NCBI RefSeq assembly: GCF_043226085.1
Contig: NZ_CP171225.1
Coordinates: 3,348,001 to 3,412,000, forward strand
Source: Amaricoccus sp003258405
Lineage (GTDB): Bacteria; Pseudomonadota; Alphaproteobacteria; Rhodobacterales; Rhodobacteraceae
Length of the DNA stretch: 64,000 bases
Direction: 5' to 3'
Within the stretch, counting starts at the first letter, position 1. The number at the start of each line of letters is the position of its first letter. Positions 24,511 through 36,901 of the stretch are shown in pieces. The translations under genes were made by a program, and so were the position numbers. Under the pieces are notes generated by a model, which saw nothing but the letters and a program-made list of their open reading frames with translations, was not told where the DNA came from and did not search any database.

Positions 24511-25218
24511 TTGAGCGAAAGTGATTCCTTTATCAGCGAGGTCAGCGAGGAGCTACGCCGCGACAGGTTCTACAGATTTCTCGGCCGGTGGGGCTGGTTG
24601 ATCGCAGCGGTGATCCTCTTGATTGTCGGTGGAACCGGGGCGATGGAGTGGCGCAAGCACATCCGGCAGACCGAGGCCGAGGTGGCGGGCGACGCGCTGC
24701 GCAGCGCCATGGCCGAGGCCGATCCGGCGAAGCGGGCCGAGAACCTGGGCGCGCTGGCCGAGACCGATCCCGATGCCGCGCTCGTGGCCCATCTCGCGGA
24801 GGCGGGCAGCCTCGCCGAGGCCGGGGAGACCGCGCGCGCCGCGGAGGTGCTCGCCGGGGTGGCCGATGCGCCCGCGACGCCCGCGCTTTACCGCGCGCTC
24901 GCGAGCCTTGAGCGGGTGATGCTGCTCGGCCCCGAGATGCCGCGCTCCGAGCGCCTTGCGACCCTCGAGGGGCTGCTCGCGCCCGAGGCGCCGTTCCGCC
25001 CGCTTGCGCTCGAGCAGCGGGCGCTCGTGCATCTCGAGGATGGCGACAAGGCGGCGGCGATCGCGGATCTCGAGGCCGCGCTCGAGGCGCCCGGCGCGAC
25101 CGATGCGCTGCAGGCGCGCGCGCGCCAGCTCATCGTTGCCGCGGGCGGTGCGCTGCCGGTCGAGGGCACGGCGGCCGGGACGGACGTGCCCGCCGACGCT
25201 GCGCCGGCCGATGGCTGA
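24511..25218 (+). CDS. YfgM-like TPR membrane protein
   Basis: 235 aa, starting at TTG with GGAGG five bases upstream. The short acidic N-terminus (SESDSFISEVSEELRRDRFYRF) precedes a single membrane helix (WGWLIAAVILLIVGGTGAM), then a periplasmic alpha-helical domain rich in Ala, Glu and Leu resembling tetratricopeptide repeats (TPR_21/YfgM type). In E. coli YfgM is an ancillary SecYEG protein encoded next to bamB and der, the same order as here. This synteny supports the assignment; the function in this organism is inferred. Confidence 0.85.
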   Translation: MSESDSFISEVSEELRRDRFYRFLGRWGWLIAAVILLIVGGTGAMEWRKHIRQTEAEVAGDALRSAMAEADPAKRAENLGALAETDPDAALVAHLAEAGSLAEAGETARAAEVLAGVADAPATPALYRALASLERVMLLGPEMPRSERLATLEGLLAPEAPFRPLALEQRALVHLEDGDKAAAIADLEAALEAPGATDALQARARQLIVAAGGALPVEGTAAGTDVPADAAPADG

Positions 25219-25236
25219 GAGCGGACGGGGGCAAAG

Positions 25237-26601
25237 ATGACGGCAGTCTCTCGGCTGGAACCGGCGCGGAAACCCGCCAGCGCCCCGAAGGTTTTCGTGG
25301 CGCTGGCGCTTGCCGTTCTGCTGAGCGCCTGCGGCAGCAGGGACAAGCCGCTTCCGGGCGAGCGTGAGCCGGTGCGCGCGAACGAGTTCGTCGGCCAAGA
25401 CACGACGCCGAACCGGGCGCGGCCGATCGCGTTGCCGCCGGCGGTGGTCAATGCCGACTGGAGCTTCCGCAACGGGTCTGCCAGCGGGCGGCCGGCGCAA
25501 CAGCCGGCCTTTGCCGCCGAGCCGCGGCTGCGCTGGTCCTTCCCGCTCGGCAAGGGCGGCGGGCGGCGCGAACGGGTCACGGTGACGCCGATCGCTGCGG
25601 GCGGGCTGGTCTTCGGAATGGATGCCGAGGCGAACCTCTCGGCGGTGACGCCGCAGGGCGCACGGGTCTGGACCAAGAACCTCGTTCCTGTCGGCCAGAA
25701 GGCGGATTCGGCGCCGGGCGGCGGCATGGCGCAGGCCGGTGGCGTGCTCTTCGTCACCACGGGCTTCGGCGAGGTGCTCGCCATGGAGCCGGGGACGGGG
25801 CAGGTTCTCTGGCGAAAATCCTTCGAGGCGCCGGTGCCTGCAGCACCCGTGGTCGAGGGCTCGCGGCTCTTCGTGGTGCTGCGCGACGACACGGCGCTCG
25901 CGCTTTCCACCGCGACGGGCGAGACCCTCTGGGAGATCAAGAGTGCCGGGAAGGGCGCCGGTCTGATGGGCGGGGCGACACCCGCGGTGGCGGGCGGCCT
26001 TGCGGTCATTCCCTTCACCTCGGGCGAGCTGCGCGGGGTGTCGGTGGCGACGGGGCTCTGGGAATGGGGCACGGCGGTGACGCCGGGGCGGCCGGATCTC
26101 GCCCGCAGCTCGATCGGCGACATCACCGGCGATCCGGTGATCCTCGGCTCCGCCATCTATGCCTCGAGCCAGAACGGCCGCACGCTGCGCATGGAGCGCA
26201 GCACCGGCGCGCGGCTCTGGACCATGGACGAGGGCGCCTACGGGCCGGTCTGGCCGGTGGGCGACTCGATCTTCCTCGTCTCGGACCGCGGCGCGCTGGT
26301 ACGCGCCGATGCCGCGAAGGGCGAGGAGATCTGGTCGGTCGAGCTGCCGCAGTTCCATCCCAACCACAACATCTTCGGCGACCGGATGCCGTTCCGCGCC
26401 ATCACGCATTTCGGGCCGATCCTGGCCGGCGACCGGCTCTGGATCGCCAGCGGGGATGCGCGGCTCAGGGGCTTCAGCCCGACCGACGGCCGGCTGCTGA
26501 CCGAGATCGAGCTGCCTGCGGGCGCGGCGGCGCCGCCGGTCATCGCCGGCGGGATCATGTATGTCGTGACCGAGGACGGCAAGCTCAACGCCTTGCAATG
26601 A
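25237..26601 (+). CDS. bamB: Outer membrane protein assembly factor BamB
   Basis: 454 aa. A lipoprotein signal peptide (FVALALAVLLSAC, lipid-modified Cys at about residue 32) precedes an eight-bladed PQQ-like beta-propeller with repeats such as GRVWTKNL, GQVLWRKSF, GETLWEIKS, GARLWTMDEGAYG and GEEIWSVELP. BamB is the scaffold lipoprotein of the Bam complex that inserts outer-membrane proteins, facing the periplasm. It lies 18 bp after the YfgM-like gene and upstream of der, the conserved arrangement. Confidence 0.93.
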   Translation: MTAVSRLEPARKPASAPKVFVALALAVLLSACGSRDKPLPGEREPVRANEFVGQDTTPNRARPIALPPAVVNADWSFRNGSASGRPAQQPAFAAEPRLRWSFPLGKGGGRRERVTVTPIAAGGLVFGMDAEANLSAVTPQGARVWTKNLVPVGQKADSAPGGGMAQAGGVLFVTTGFGEVLAMEPGTGQVLWRKSFEAPVPAAPVVEGSRLFVVLRDDTALALSTATGETLWEIKSAGKGAGLMGGATPAVAGGLAVIPFTSGELRGVSVATGLWEWGTAVTPGRPDLARSSIGDITGDPVILGSAIYASSQNGRTLRMERSTGARLWTMDEGAYGPVWPVGDSIFLVSDRGALVRADAAKGEEIWSVELPQFHPNHNIFGDRMPFRAITHFGPILAGDRLWIASGDARLRGFSPTDGRLLTEIELPAGAAAPPVIAGGIMYVVTEDGKLNALQ

Positions 26602-26665
26602 GCCGGCCGCTGGTCAACCCTCGTGCCGCGGGCCCCTCCGCCTGCGGCCATGCGAAAGTCTTTTG

Positions 26666-28114
26666 ATGTCCTTCACGCTTGCGATCATCGGCCGCCCCAA
26701 CGTGGGCAAGTCGACGCTTTTCAACCGCCTCGTCGGGCGGCGGCTCGCGCTCGTCGACGATCAGCCGGGCGTGACCCGCGATCTGCGCGAGGGCGATGCC
26801 CGGCTCGGCGCGCTGCGGTTTCAGGTGATCGACACCGCCGGGCTCGAGGAGGCGACGGATGCGAGCCTCCAGGGCCGGATGCGGGCGCTTACCGAGCGGG
26901 CGATGGTGATGGCCGATGCCTGCCTCTTCCTGGTCGATGCGCGCACCGGGCTCACGCCGCTCGACCGGACGCTGGCCGAGATGATGCGCAAGCGCGACAT
27001 CAAGGTGATCCTCGCGGCCAACAAGGTCGAGGGCCGCGCCGCGGAAGGCGGGATGCTCGAGGCCTACGAGCTCGGCCTCGGCGAGCCGATCGCGATGTCG
27101 GCGGAGCATGGCGCTGGGCTGGGGGAGCTCGAGCAGGTTCTCGAGCCGCTGATCAGGGCGCATCAGGATATCGACAACCTCGCCGAGCGCATCGAGCCGA
27201 TCGATGACAGCGTCGACGAGGAGGGCGAGGGGGCGGAGATCCCCGAGGGCCGGCCGATCCAGATCGCCGTGGTGGGGCGGCCCAACGCGGGCAAGTCCAC
27301 GCTTGTCAACGCGATCCTCGGCGAGGACCGGCTTCTGACCGGCCCCGAGGCCGGGATTACCCGCGACGCCATCGCGGTCCGCACCGAATGGATGGGCACG
27401 CCCTTCCGGATCTTCGACACGGCGGGCATCCGCAAGAAGGCGAAGGTTCAGGAAAAGCTCGAGAAGCTCTCGGTTGCCGACGGGCTGCGCGCTGTGCGCT
27501 TCGCCGAGGTGGTGGTCGTGCTGCTCGACGTGCAGATCCCCTTCGAGAGCCAGGACCTGCGCATCGCAGATCTCGCCGAGCGCGAGGGGCGCGCGGTGGT
27601 GGTCGCGGTCAACAAGTGGGATCTCGAGGACGAGAAGCCGCAGAAGCTCAACGAGCTGCGCGAGGCTTTCGGGCGGCTGCTGCCGCAGCTTCGCGGCGCG
27701 CCGATGGTGATGATTTCGGCCCTGACCGGCAAGGGGCTCGACCGGTTGCACAACGCGATCGTCAAGGCCTATGGCACCTGGAACAGCCGCATCTCGACGG
27801 CGCGGCTCAACCGCTGGCTCGCGACGCAGATCGCGGACCATCCGCCGCCCGCGCCCGGCGGCCGCCGCATCCGGCTGCGCTACATGACCCAGGTAAAGAC
27901 CCGGCCGCCGACCTTCGTCGTCTTTGCCTCCATCCCCGACGCGGTGCCCGAGGATTACAAGCGCTTCCTGGTGAACGGGCTGCGCCGGGATTTCGACATG
28001 CCGGGCACGCCGATCCGGCTGTTCCTGCGCGGGGGCGAGAACCCCTACAAGGACCGCAAGAAGGTCAACATCACCTCCCTGACCAAGCATCGCACGAAGC
28101 GGGGCAAGGCATAG
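26666..28114 (+). CDS. der: GTPase Der (EngA)
   Basis: 482 aa. Der is an essential GTPase needed for 50S ribosomal subunit assembly. It has two tandem GTPase domains: first G1 GRPNVGKS (residues ~9-16), DTAGLEEA and AANKVEG; second G1 GRPNAGKS (~209-216), DTAGIRKKAKV and VNKWDLED. A C-terminal KH-like domain follows (RRIRLRYMTQVKTRPPTFVVF, then GTPIRLFLRGGENPYKDRKK). The start is ATG 26666, since the preceding in-frame TTG has no better signal. A good intrinsic terminator follows the gene. Confidence 0.97.
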   Translation: MSFTLAIIGRPNVGKSTLFNRLVGRRLALVDDQPGVTRDLREGDARLGALRFQVIDTAGLEEATDASLQGRMRALTERAMVMADACLFLVDARTGLTPLDRTLAEMMRKRDIKVILAANKVEGRAAEGGMLEAYELGLGEPIAMSAEHGAGLGELEQVLEPLIRAHQDIDNLAERIEPIDDSVDEEGEGAEIPEGRPIQIAVVGRPNAGKSTLVNAILGEDRLLTGPEAGITRDAIAVRTEWMGTPFRIFDTAGIRKKAKVQEKLEKLSVADGLRAVRFAEVVVVLLDVQIPFESQDLRIADLAEREGRAVVVAVNKWDLEDEKPQKLNELREAFGRLLPQLRGAPMVMISALTGKGLDRLHNAIVKAYGTWNSRISTARLNRWLATQIADHPPPAPGGRRIRLRYMTQVKTRPPTFVVFASIPDAVPEDYKRFLVNGLRRDFDMPGTPIRLFLRGGENPYKDRKKVNITSLTKHRTKRGKA

Positions 28115-28213
28115 GCGACGGCCGGGCCGGCTGCCGGACCGAGGCCGCTTCGGAGTGGCCGGCAAACCGACCGGGGTTTCGGTCCATTTTTTCAGAGTTT
28201 CACCGTAATCCGC

Positions 28214-28238
28214 GGCTCGGACTGTTTCAGTCCGAGCC
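28214..28238 (+). terminator. Intrinsic terminator after der
   Basis: GGCTCGGACT, loop GTTTC, AGTCCGAGCC: a perfect 10-bp stem followed by GTTTTCGC. It lies about 100 bp after der. A second perfect stem, GGCCCGCC/GGCGGGCC at 28302-28323, sits further on in the same intergenic region. Confidence 0.6.
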
Positions 28239-28430
28239 GTTTTCGCTCTAGAGTGCGGCCGGTTCCGGGCACATGTCGGCCGGAACGGAGGATTTCACGG
28301 CGGCCCGCCCATTCTGGCGGGCCGGGTGACTTTGGGTCTGCGATGTCGTCTGACGCGGTTGCGCTCCGGGACCGGGGCGGGACCGGGCGCGCAGGCAGAT
28401 GAGCGGCAGGAACGGACGGGATACGGGCGC

Positions 28431-29351
28431 GTGACGGAACTCGCACCGATCGAGGCTTATGTCGCGCCGGCGCGTGCCAGACCGGCACTCTGGCGCATGC
28501 TGGCGGGCTGCGTGGTGATCTGCATCGCGTGGTTCGGCGCGCTGGTCTCCGTCGCGCCGACGCTGAGGGAATTCGCCAAGGGGCACCAGCTTCACGACCC
28601 CGCATTGCTGACGATCGGGTTCCTCTATGCCTTCGGCGGCATGATCGCGGGCACGGCGCTCGCGGTGCGGCTGTTCCAGCGCCGGAGTTTCCGGAGCGTC
28701 TTCGGGCCGGGCGGCTTCCGGCCCGGGCTCTTCGGCTGGGCGGTGGCGATCTGGGGCGGGCTCGCGCTGCTCTCGCTCGCGCTGCTCCATGATGTCCTGC
28801 CGCTCGAGCCGGGCGTTCCGTTGCCGCAATGGCTGCGCCATCTGCCCTTCGCCATTCCTGCGGTGCTGATCCAGTGCGCGGCGGAGGAGATCGCCTTTCG
28901 CGGCTATCTGATGCAATCGCTCGCCGCCCGGTTCCGGTCGCGCCTCATCTGGCTCGGACTGCCGGCGCTCGTCTTCGGCGCCTTGCATTTTGATCCGGTG
29001 ACGCATGGGGCGAATGCCTGGCTCGTGGCGGCCTCTGCGGGGCTGATCGGGCTGGTGCTCGGGGATATCACCGCACGCCTCGGCAATCTCTCGGCCGCGA
29101 TCGGCCTCCATTTCGTCAACAACGCGGTGGCGCTGCTGCTCGTCTCGCCACCCACCCCGCTCGGCGGGCTGAGCCTGCTGCTGCTCGACGTGTCGCAGAC
29201 GGATGCGGCCGGGCTGCGGGCACTGCATCTGACGGACATGGCGACGACGCTCGTCTGCTACGGGCTCTGGCTGCTGATCTGGGGGCGGCGGCTCGGGCCG
29301 GTGCGGCTGCGGCACGCGGGCAATGGACAGGCGGGCGGCGCCGGGGAATAG
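28431..29351 (+). CDS. CPBP-family intramembrane metalloprotease
   Basis: 306 aa from GTG 28431. Multiple membrane helices are visible (LAGCVVICIAWFGALVSV, IGFLYAFGGMIAGTALAV, FGWAVAIWGGLALLSLAL and more). The catalytic motifs of CAAX/ABI (CPBP) proteases are intact: AEEIAFRGYL (EE...R), FGALHFDP and LHFVNNAVALL. The family includes prenyl-protein and bacteriocin-immunity proteases; bacterial substrates are mostly unknown. The start is uncertain: the open frame runs further upstream but the region before 28431 looks non-coding. Confidence 0.87.
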   Translation: MTELAPIEAYVAPARARPALWRMLAGCVVICIAWFGALVSVAPTLREFAKGHQLHDPALLTIGFLYAFGGMIAGTALAVRLFQRRSFRSVFGPGGFRPGLFGWAVAIWGGLALLSLALLHDVLPLEPGVPLPQWLRHLPFAIPAVLIQCAAEEIAFRGYLMQSLAARFRSRLIWLGLPALVFGALHFDPVTHGANAWLVAASAGLIGLVLGDITARLGNLSAAIGLHFVNNAVALLLVSPPTPLGGLSLLLLDVSQTDAAGLRALHLTDMATTLVCYGLWLLIWGRRLGPVRLRHAGNGQAGGAGE

Positions 29352-29359
29352 TCGGCGCC

Positions 29360-29953
29360 ATGACCCAAGAGGATTCGATTCCCGAGGACGAGCTTGCCGC
29401 CTATGCCGCGTTCTTTCGCGCCGTGGAGCCGCTCAAGGACACGCTGCGGAGCGGCTCGACCAGCGGCGGGCGGCGGGAGAGCACCGCCGAGCACAGCTGG
29501 CGGCTCTGCCTGATGGCGGTGGCGCTTGCCGAGGCGCTGCCGGAGATCGATCTCGGCCGGCTGCTGCAGATCCTCGTGATCCACGATCTCGGCGAGGCGG
29601 TGCACGGCGACATTCCGGCCCCGGCGCAGGCCGGGGACAAGACCGCCGACGAACGCGCCGACATGGCCGGTCTCGCCGGGCTTCTGCCGCCCGCCGCCGC
29701 GGCGCGGATCATGGCGCTCTGGGACGAATACAATGCCCTCGCAAGCCCGGAGGCGCGGCTGGCGAAGGGGCTCGACCGGCTCGAGACGGTGCTCCAGCAT
29801 GTCCAGGGCATAGACCCGGCGGCGATCGACTACGCCTTCAACCTCTCCTACGGCCGCGAGCACACCGACCGGCATCCGCTGATCGCGGCGCTGCGCCGCC
29901 CGATCGATGCCGAGACCGAGCGGCTGGCACGGGCGCAGCGGGGCGAAGGCTGA
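29360..29953 (+). CDS. HD-domain phosphohydrolase (YfbR/HDDC2-like)
   Basis: 197 aa. The metal-binding H...HD...D pattern is visible: STAEHSWRLCLM (H), ILVIHDLGEAVHGDIP (HD) and a later LDRLETVLQHV (D). EAVHGDIPA is typical of the YfbR/HDDC2 group of 5'-deoxynucleotidases. It starts 8 bp after the CPBP gene and is probably co-transcribed with it. The nucleotide substrate is inferred from the family only. Confidence 0.85.
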   Translation: MTQEDSIPEDELAAYAAFFRAVEPLKDTLRSGSTSGGRRESTAEHSWRLCLMAVALAEALPEIDLGRLLQILVIHDLGEAVHGDIPAPAQAGDKTADERADMAGLAGLLPPAAAARIMALWDEYNALASPEARLAKGLDRLETVLQHVQGIDPAAIDYAFNLSYGREHTDRHPLIAALRRPIDAETERLARAQRGEG

Positions 29954-29980
29954 GGCGGCCCCGGCGCGGGCTTCGGGACG

Positions 29981-30583
29981 TCAGTTGAGCGGGATTTCCG
30001 TATCGGTCTTGTGGGACTGGTAGGTGTCCGACATCTCGGCATAGGTCGCCTTCAGCGCCTCGACGCGGGCGAGGAAGGCGGCCCTTTCGGCCTCGGGCGC
30101 GGCCTCGATGCCCGCCATCAGGCCCGCACTCTTCCAGTAGGCGTTCTCGCGGTTGTAGCCGCCCGGCTCGAGGGTGAAGACCTCCTTCAGGATCCGGAGG
30201 TCATGGGGGATGTTGAAGCTGTCGCGGCTGTCCTCGTGGCTGAAGAGGAAATAGAAATTGTCGTAGCCGCCCCAGGTGATCGCCGAGAGGCAGAGCGAGC
30301 AGGGCTCGTGCGTGGCGAAGAAGATGCAGTCGCCGGGCGCGGGGCGATCCTCCGGCGCCATCTCGTAAAGCAGCTTCATGGTGTGGACCTCGCCGTGCCA
30401 GAGCGGGTTCTCCACCTCGTTGTTGGTGCCGGCAAGCACCAGCGAGAGGTCCGACTTGCGGAGGATCGCGGCGCCGAAGACCTTGTTGCCCTCGCGCACG
30501 CCCGCCTGTGTCAGCGGCACGATATCGTCTTCCATCACCTGCAGCAGGCGGTCGATCAGCTTCGGTTCGGGTATCGTCGTCAT
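29981..30583 (-). CDS. Nucleoside/cytosine-type deaminase (CDA superfamily)
   Basis: 200 aa. Zinc-site motifs of the cytidine deaminase superfamily: WHGEVHTM (His ligand and catalytic Glu, about residue 64) and THEPCSLCLSAI (two Cys ligands, about residue 95). The protein has a C-terminal helical extension of about 60 residues compared with guanine deaminase or TadA. FFLFSHEDSRDSFNIPHDL does not match TadA, so a free nucleobase or nucleoside is the more likely substrate. It converges with the HD gene. Confidence 0.8.
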   Translation of the reverse strand: MTTIPEPKLIDRLLQVMEDDIVPLTQAGVREGNKVFGAAILRKSDLSLVLAGTNNEVENPLWHGEVHTMKLLYEMAPEDRPAPGDCIFFATHEPCSLCLSAITWGGYDNFYFLFSHEDSRDSFNIPHDLRILKEVFTLEPGGYNRENAYWKSAGLMAGIEAAPEAERAAFLARVEALKATYAEMSDTYQSHKTDTEIPLN

Positions 30584-30665
30584 CGGCGGATGTCCTCGCG
30601 CTGGCCCCAGATGACATTAGGGCCAATGCTGCGCCTGCGTTCAAGCCCCGATCGCGGGCTGCGGG

Positions 30666-31943
30666 TCAGCCGTTTTCGCGCAGGACGCCCCCGGCGAGGT
30701 AGAGCGAGCCGCAGATGAGGATGCGGGCATGTGGCTCGACGGCGCCGATTGCCGCCACCGCGGCGGCGACGCTTTCGGCCTCGGTGGCCGCGATGCCCGC
30801 GGCGCGGGCGGCCTCGGCGGTCTCCGTGGCGGTGAGGGTCGCGGTTTCGCCGGGGATCGAGACGGCGGAGAGGCTGCGGGCGAGCGGGGCGAGCGGGCGG
30901 AGGTAGCCGCCGACGTCCTTGGTGCGCAGCATGCCGGTGACGAGGTGGAGCGGCCGGGCCGGAAGCCGGGCGAGCGCCTCGGCGAGCGCGGCACCCGCCG
31001 CCGGGTTGTGGCCGCCGTCGAGCCAGAGCTCGGCGCCGGTGGCCTCGGCGGCCTCGACCAGCGGCCCCTGGCGCAGGCGCTGGAGCCGGGCGGGCCATTC
31101 GGGGCGGCTGACGGCGGCGAGGCAGGCGGCATCGTCGAAGCCGAGCCGCCGCAGGCCCGCGATCGCGGTGCCGGCATTGGTGACCTGATGCGCGCCGATC
31201 AGCCGGGGCAGAGGCAGGTCGAGCAGGCCGTGTAGATCCTGATAGGCCATGCGGCCGTGCTCCTCCCAGACCTGCCAGTCGCGGCCGGCGAGGAGGAGGG
31301 GGGCGTCGAGCTCGGCGGCGCGGGCCTCGATCACCGCCTCGGCGATGGGATCCTGCGGCGCGATGACGGCGGGGACGGCATGCTTGAGGATGCCTGCCTT
31401 CTCGAAGGTGATCTCCTCGAGCGTCTCACCCAGATACTGCTGGTGGTCGAGAGAGACCGGGCAGATCACGCTGAGCGCCGGGCTGCCGATGACATTGGTC
31501 GCATCGAGCCGCCCGCCGAGGCCGACCTCGAGCAGGGTATAGTCGGCCGGTTCGCGGGCCATGGCGAGGATGGCGGCGGCGGTGGTGATCTCGAAATAGG
31601 TGATCGGCTCGCCGCCGTTCATCGCCTCGCAATGCGCGAGATCGGCGATGAGCTGGTCCTCGGAGATGAGCGTGCCCGCGAGCCGGATGCGTTCGTGAAA
31701 GCGCGCGAGATGCGGCGAGGTGTAGACATGGACGCGCTTGCCCGCGCCTTCGAGCCCGGCGCGCAGCATCGCCACCACGGAGCCCTTGCCGTTGGTGCCG
31801 GCGACATGGATCACCGGCGGCAGCTGCCGTTCGGGATGGCCGAGGGCCGCAAGCAGCCGCTCGACGCGGCCGAGTGTAAGGTCGATCACCTTCGGGTGCA
31901 GCGACATGAGCCGCGAAAGCACGCGGTCGCTCGTCTCGGTCAT
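30666..31943 (-). CDS. folC: Bifunctional folylpolyglutamate synthase / dihydrofolate synthase
   Basis: 425 aa. A Mur-ligase-type ATPase: the P-loop HVAGTNGKGSVVAML (about residues 44-58), SPHLARFHERIRL, EVGLGGRLDATNV and DGGHNPAAG are all present. FolC joins L-glutamate to dihydropteroate and extends the folate polyglutamate tail. The start at 31943 gives the standard N-terminus (DRVLSRLMSLHPKVIDLTLGR); the open frame runs far upstream inside accD and is meaningless there. It follows accD by 11 bp, a conserved pairing. Confidence 0.95.
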   Translation of the reverse strand: MTETSDRVLSRLMSLHPKVIDLTLGRVERLLAALGHPERQLPPVIHVAGTNGKGSVVAMLRAGLEGAGKRVHVYTSPHLARFHERIRLAGTLISEDQLIADLAHCEAMNGGEPITYFEITTAAAILAMAREPADYTLLEVGLGGRLDATNVIGSPALSVICPVSLDHQQYLGETLEEITFEKAGILKHAVPAVIAPQDPIAEAVIEARAAELDAPLLLAGRDWQVWEEHGRMAYQDLHGLLDLPLPRLIGAHQVTNAGTAIAGLRRLGFDDAACLAAVSRPEWPARLQRLRQGPLVEAAEATGAELWLDGGHNPAAGAALAEALARLPARPLHLVTGMLRTKDVGGYLRPLAPLARSLSAVSIPGETATLTATETAEAARAAGIAATEAESVAAAVAAIGAVEPHARILICGSLYLAGGVLRENG

Positions 31944-31954
31944 GGCCGGAAGCC

Positions 31955-32860
31955 TTATCTGGGCAGGGCGGGGATCGCTTCGGGCGCGGGCAGGTCGCCG
32001 AAGACGGGCGGTGTGGAATTGGTGAGGAGCCGCAGGAGCCGGGCGAGTTCCTCGCGCATCTCCTTGCGGGCGACTACCCGGTCGAGCATGCCATGGTCGA
32101 GCAGGTATTCCGCGCGCTGGAAGCCGTCGGGCAGCGTCTCGCGGATGGTTTGCTCGATGACGCGGGGGCCGGCGAAGCAGATGAGCGCGCCGGGTTCGGC
32201 GATCTGGACGTCGCCGAGCATGGCGTAGCTTGCGGTGACGCCGCCGGTGGTCGGGTCGGTCAGGACCACGACATAGGGCAGCCCCGCTTCCTTCAGCATC
32301 TGCACGGCGACGGTCGAGCGCGGCATCTGCATGAGCGAGAGGATGCCCTCCTGCATGCGCGCGCCGCCCGCGGCGGCGAAGAGCACCACCGGGCAGCGTT
32401 CCTGAACCGCGCGCTCGACGCCCGCGATGATCGCATTGCCGACCTGCATGCCCATGGAGCCCGCCATGAAGGCGAAGTCCTGGCCGATGCAGATGGTCTT
32501 CAGCCGGCCGATCTCGCCTTCGGCGACAAGCATGGCGCCGTCCTCGCCGGTCTTCTTGCGCGCCTCGCGCAGCCGGTCGGGGTATTTCTTCTGGTCGCGG
32601 AAGCCGAGCGGGTCGGCGACCGGCACCGGGACGGGGAGCTCGAGGAACACGCCGCCGTCGAAGAGCGCCCGGAAGCGGTCGCGCGGCGAGATCGCCATGT
32701 GATGGCCGCAACTCGTGCAGACGTTGAGCGCGTCTTCCAGTTCGCGGTGGAACAGCATCGTGCCGCAGGCGGGGCATTTGACCCACAGGTTTTCCGGCAC
32801 CTCGCGGCGGGAAAACAGCGAATTGATCTTCGGGCGGACGTAGTTGGAGATCCAGTTCAT
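31955..32860 (-). CDS. accD: Acetyl-CoA carboxylase carboxyltransferase subunit beta
   Basis: 301 aa. An N-terminal four-cysteine zinc ribbon (VKCPACGTML and NVCTSCGHHM, residues ~28-53) precedes the crotonase-like carboxyltransferase domain (GGARMQEGILSLMQM, VVLTDPTTGGVTASYAMLGD, GFAGP-like AGPRVIEQTIRE). With AccA it transfers the carboxyl group from carboxybiotin to acetyl-CoA, the first step of fatty-acid synthesis. folC follows by 11 bp. Confidence 0.97.
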   Translation of the reverse strand: MNWISNYVRPKINSLFSRREVPENLWVKCPACGTMLFHRELEDALNVCTSCGHHMAISPRDRFRALFDGGVFLELPVPVPVADPLGFRDQKKYPDRLREARKKTGEDGAMLVAEGEIGRLKTICIGQDFAFMAGSMGMQVGNAIIAGVERAVQERCPVVLFAAAGGARMQEGILSLMQMPRSTVAVQMLKEAGLPYVVVLTDPTTGGVTASYAMLGDVQIAEPGALICFAGPRVIEQTIRETLPDGFQRAEYLLDHGMLDRVVARKEMREELARLLRLLTNSTPPVFGDLPAPEAIPALPR

Positions 32861-32949
32861 GCGCGGGTCAGGTCCTCGGGCAGAGCGTTAACGACCTAGT
32901 TAGAACCGGGCCGGGCGGAATGCAACCGGCGCCCGCCCGGCCCGGGATC

Positions 32950-35724
<2,775 letters not shown>

Positions 35725-35991
35725 TACCTGTCGTCCTCAATGTCCTGTCCGGCGGGACCGTTTCGCGCGCCCCGGCGGATATGCTCCGGCCCACCGAAAT
35801 GTCATGACGGGGGCGCTTGTCCACCGGCGCCGATCGGTCTAAGTCTGCCGCGAGGCGCGTCCGGCCCATGTCCGAACCGGGTTGGGATGTAAGCGGCAGG
35901 GCCGCGCCTGTCAACGCCGCCGCCGGGTGCGGCGGCCAGCAGTTCCAGGACGTGCCGGCAGGAGCGCGGCACGCGTTATGCGGAGAACTTC

Positions 35992-36885
35992 ATGCGCAGT
36001 CTACTCACCGCAACGGCTCTTGCCGGGCTGATCCTCTCTACACCTGTCTATGCCCAGGATCAGCAGGAGCCCGCCGCGGACGCGACGGAGGCCGCGGCCA
36101 ACTATGATGCTACGACGGTGCTCGCCACGGTGAATGGGACCGAGATCACGCTCGGCCATCTCATCCTGCTGCGCAGCCGGCTTCCGCAGCAGTTCCAGCA
36201 GATTCCCGCCGACGTTCTCTTCCCGAACCTGCTCAACCAGATGATCGACCAGACGCTGCTGGCCGATACCGAGTCGACCTCGCAGGACGACGATCCGCTC
36301 GACATCCGGCTCCTGCTCGAGAACGAGCGTCGCGGCTCGCTCGCCAATCTCGCGGTGCAGGGCATCATCTCCGAGCCGCTCGACGAAGCCGCGGTGCAGG
36401 CCGCCTATGACGAGCAGTTCGCCGATTTCGAGCCGGAGCCCGAATACCGCGCGGCGCATATCCTCGTCGACAGCGAGGACAAGGCGAAGGAGCTTCTGGC
36501 GCAGATCAACGATGGCGCCGATTTCGCCGAGGTCGCCAAGGAAAACTCGACCGACGGCTCCGCCGCGCAGGGTGGCGAGCTTGGCTGGTTCGGCCTCGGC
36601 CGGATGGTGCCGGAGTTCGAAGAGGCCGTGGTGGCGATGAAGCCCGGCGACGTTGCAGGCCCGGTCCAGACCCAGTTCGGCTGGCACCTGATCAAGCTCG
36701 AGGAAACCCGCGACTCGACGGCGCCGACGCTCGAGGAGGTCCGGCCGCAGATCGAGGACCAGATCCGGCAGCAGCAGGTGCAGGACGCGATCGCCGAGCT
36801 GCGTGACGGCGCCGAGATCGACACGCCCGACACCGGTGTTCCGCCGTCGGCGCTCGACGACGAAGGGCTGGTCTCCGGCCAGTAG
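35992..36885 (+). CDS. Periplasmic parvulin-type peptidyl-prolyl isomerase
   Basis: 297 aa. A cleavable signal peptide (LLTATALAGLILSTPVYAQ) precedes a SurA-N-like chaperone region (VNGTEITLGHLILLRSRLPQQF, ~49-70) and a rotamase domain at ~150-245 (YRAAHILVDSEDKAKELLAQI, FAEVAKENSTDGSAAQGGELGWFG, VQTQFGWHLIKLEE). It probably helps fold outer-membrane or secreted proteins. The C-terminal helix is acidic. argJ follows 16 bp later and is likely in the same transcript. Confidence 0.92.
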   Translation: MRSLLTATALAGLILSTPVYAQDQQEPAADATEAAANYDATTVLATVNGTEITLGHLILLRSRLPQQFQQIPADVLFPNLLNQMIDQTLLADTESTSQDDDPLDIRLLLENERRGSLANLAVQGIISEPLDEAAVQAAYDEQFADFEPEPEYRAAHILVDSEDKAKELLAQINDGADFAEVAKENSTDGSAAQGGELGWFGLGRMVPEFEEAVVAMKPGDVAGPVQTQFGWHLIKLEETRDSTAPTLEEVRPQIEDQIRQQQVQDAIAELRDGAEIDTPDTGVPPSALDDEGLVSGQ

Positions 36886-36901
36886 GCGGAGGCGCGCGTC
36901 G

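Noticed and set aside
24553..26598. A 681-codon minus-strand open frame opposite the YfgM-like and bamB genes
   Set aside because: Antisense shadow of two clearly recognised, syntenic genes.
31944..32786. The upstream extension of the folC reading frame through accD
   Set aside because: This part lies in another frame of accD and has no homology; the true folC start is ATG 31943.
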